A DNA stretch of 64,000 nucleotides, from positions 930,001 to 994,000 of the forward strand of contig NC_079885.1 of NCBI RefSeq assembly GCF_029227915.1, in the 5' to 3' direction. The notes below the pieces were generated by a model. It made no database searches, had not been told where the DNA came from, and saw only the letters and a list, made by a program, of their open reading frames with translations. The DNA comes from Hydractinia symbiolongicarpus. Its lineage: Eukaryota > Cnidaria > Hydrozoa > Anthoathecata > Hydractiniidae. Of this stretch, positions 61,361 to 64,000 are shown piece by piece; positions within the stretch are counted from its first letter, which is position 1; each line of letters begins with the position of its first letter. A program made the translations under genes and the position numbers.

Positions 61361-64000
61361 CAGAACGATTTTTTAAATTATTTTTTCACCACTAAAACGC
61401 ATAAGACTTGTAGTTTTTAAAAATGTTTTCATTTTTGATGAAACGCTGAATAAAAGAAGTTTAATCGCCGGCAAACGAAAACCCGCGATTTCCCGCAAAT
61501 CCCGGCTTGGCCTGTATAGTCAAAAGTATACGAAGAAAGTACCCAGGGAGTAAACTCATTTCCCGAACGATTTTTTAAATTATTTTTTCACCACTAAAAC
61601 GCATGAGACTTGTAGTTTACAAAAATATTTTCATTTTTGATGAGACGCTAAATAAAAGCAGTTTAATCGCCGGCAAACGAAAACCCGCGATTTCCCGTAA
61701 ATCCCGAGCTTGGCCCGTATAGTCAAAAGTATACAAAGAAAGTACCCAGGGAGTAAACTCATTTCCCGAACGATTTTTTATATTATTTTTTTACCACTAA
61801 ACGCATGAGACTTGTAGTTTTCAAAATTATTTTCATATTTGATGGGACGCTGAATAAAAGAAGTTTAATCGCCGGCAAACGAAAACCCGCGATTTCCCGT
61901 AAATCCGGGCTTGGCCCGTACAGTCAAAAGTATACAAAGAAAGTACCCAGGGAGTAAACTCATTTCCCGAACGATTTTTTAAATTACTTTTTCACCACTA
62001 AAACGCATGAGACTTGTAGTTTTTAAAAATGTTTTCATTTTTGATGAGACGCTGAATAAAAGAAGTTTATTCGCCGGCAAACGAAAACCTGCGATTTCCC
62101 TAAATCCCGGACTCGGCCCGTATAGTCAAAAGTGTAAAAAGAAAGTACCCAGGGAGTAAACTCATTTCAAGAACGATTTTTTAAATTATTTTTTCACCAC
62201 TAAAACGCATAAGACTTGTAGTGTTTAAAAATGTTTTCATTTTTGATGAGACGCTGAATAAAAGAAGTTTAATCGCCGGCAAACGAAAACCCGCGATTTC
62301 CCGTAAATCCCGGGCTTGGCCCGTATAGTCAAAAGTATACAAAGAAAGTACCCAGGGAGTAAACTCACTTCCCGAACGATTTTTTAAATTATTTTTTCAC
62401 CACTAAAACGCATGAGACTTGTAGTTTTCAAAAATGTTTTCATTTTTGATGAGACGCTGAATAAAAGAAGTTTAATCGCCGGCAAACGAAAACCCGCGAT
62501 TTCCCGTAAATCCGGGCTTGGCCCGTACAGTCAAAAGTATACAAAGAAAGTACCCAGGGAGTAAACTCATTTCCCGAACGAATTTTTAAATTACTTTTTC
62601 ACCACTAAAACGCATGAGACTTGTAGTTTTTAAAAATGTTTTCATTTTTGATGAGACGCTGAATAAAAGAAGTTTAATCGCCGGCAAACGAAAACCTGCG
62701 ATTTCCCGTAAATCCTGGACTCGGCCCGTATAGTCGAATGTATACAAAGAAAGTACCCTGTGAGTAAACTCATTTCCAGAACGATTTTTTAAATTATTTT
62801 TTCACCACTAAAACGCATAAGACTTGTAGTTTTTAAAATAGTTTTCATTTATGATGAGACGCTGAATATAAGAAGTTTAATCGCCGGCAAACGAAAACCC
62901 GCGATTTCCCGTAAATCCCGGCTTGGCCCGTATAGTCAAAAGTATACAAAGAAAGTACCCAGGAAGTAAACTCATTTCCCGAACGATTTTTTAAATTATT
63001 TTTTCACCATTAAAACGCACGAGACTTGTAGTTTTCAAAAATATTTTCATTTTTGATGAGACGCTGAATAAAAGCAGTTTAATCGCCGGCAAAGGAAAAC
63101 CTGCGATTTCCCTAAATCCCGGACTCGGCCCGTATAGTCAAAAGTATACAAAGAAAGTACCCAGGGAGTAAACTCATTTCCAGAACGATTTTTTAAATTA
63201 TTTTTTCACCACTAAAACGCATAAGACTTGTAGTTTTTAAAAATGTTTTCATTTTTGATGAGACGCTGAATAAAAGAAGTTTAATCGCCGGCAAAGGAAA
63301 ACCTGCGATTTCCCTAAATCCCGGACTCGGCCCGTATAGTCAAAAGTATACAAAGAAAGTACCCAGGGAGTAAACTCATTTCCAGAACGATTTTTTAAAT
63401 TATTTTTTCACCACTAAAACGCATAAGACTTGTAGTTTTCAAAAATGTTTTTATTTTTGATGAGACGCTGAATAAAAGAAGTTTAATCGCCGGCAAACGA
63501 AAACCCGCGATTTCGCGTGAATCCCGGGCTTGGCCCGTATAGTCAAAAGTATACAAAGAAAGTACCCAGGGAGTAAACTCATTTCCCGAACGATTTTTTA
63601 TATTATTTTTTCACCACTAAAACGCATAAGACTTGTAGTTTTCAAAAATGTTTTCATTTTTGATGAGACGCTGAATAAAAGAAGTTTAATCGCCGGCAAA
63701 CGAAAACCCGCGATTTCCCGTAAATCCCGGGCTTGGCCGTATAGTCAAAAGTATACAAAGAAAGTACCCAGGGAGTAAACTCATTTCCCGAACGATTTTT
63801 TATATTATTTTTTTACCACTAAACGCATGAGTCTTGTAGTTTTCAAAAATATTTTCATATTTGATGGGACGCTGAATAAAAGAAATTTAATTGACGGCAA
63901 ACGAAAATCAGCGATTTCCCGTAAATCCCGGACTCGGCCCGTATAGTTAAAAGTATACAAAGAAAGTACCCAGGGAGTAAATTCATTTCCCGAACGATTT

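Larger units (their letters stand above)
27298..64000 (-). repeat. Satellite array, reverse arm C
   Basis: About 180 monomers of the same satellite are in reverse orientation through to the window end. Several subfamilies intermix. One has GTCGAATGTATAC with GCTTAATGAAAGAGG. Another has TTGACCCGTATAG with GTATAAAAAGAAAG. A third has TTTCATATTTGATGGGACG with GTTTAAACGCC. Two short forms occur: one lacks 24 bp (GATG joined to TCGCCGGC, at about 32945, 36730 and 37880) and one lacks 44 bp (TATATTATTTTCATATTTG, at about 32521, 36304, 37452, 44070, 49500 and 50468). Open frames of 64-102 codons recur with monomer periodicity and are not credible genes. Confidence 0.96.

Noticed and set aside
1-64000. 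CRISPR array
   Set aside because: The repeats are contiguous with no unique spacers, and the unit length is that of a satellite.
1-64000. rRNA, tRNA or snRNA genes as the source of the tandem repeat
   Set aside because: No rRNA-like conserved segments, tRNA A/B boxes in proper spacing, or Sm-site architecture could be recognised in the monomer or in the transposon.

Overview
This window is almost entirely a tandem satellite array from a eukaryotic genome, interrupted by one DNA transposon of about 5.2 kb. No ordinary host gene, RNA gene or bacterial feature is visible. The host is most likely an animal. The transposase resembles, from memory and without a search, uncharacterised proteins common in cnidarian genomes, so a cnidarian (perhaps a hydrozoan) is my best guess, held with low to moderate confidence.

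Layout: 1-20190 is satellite in one orientation, called forward here. 20191-25379 is the transposon. 25380-27297 is more forward satellite. At about 27298 the array flips, and 27298-64000 is the same satellite in reverse orientation. The array runs off both window edges. The full monomer is 203 bp. Shortened monomers of about 181, 179 and 159 bp arise from three defined internal deletions and act as markers of higher-order structure. That structure includes a 993 bp pentamer, 2.2-3.0 kb multimers that grow by whole monomers, a 406 bp dimer, and segmental duplications of about 3.8, 4.06, 4.56 and 4.82 kb. Several duplicated copies carry a further tandem duplication inside them.

The transposon has imperfect terminal inverted repeats (TIRs) that begin CACGGCGGG, and a 3 bp target duplication (ACT). 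It carries a minus-strand open frame of 745 codons with features of a CMC-type (CACTA/EnSpm-like) transposase, and an upstream minus-strand frame of 167-194 codons that I do not recognise. A GTATGT donor and a TTTTCCCAG acceptor, both in phase 0, could join the two frames through a 118 nt intron. The large frame has no internal stop, so this copy may be young or still able to move.

The points most worth following up are the possible spliced two-frame transposase, the strand switch in the array, the layered duplication history, and a G-quadruplex-like motif repeated at monomer spacing on one strand of the satellite.
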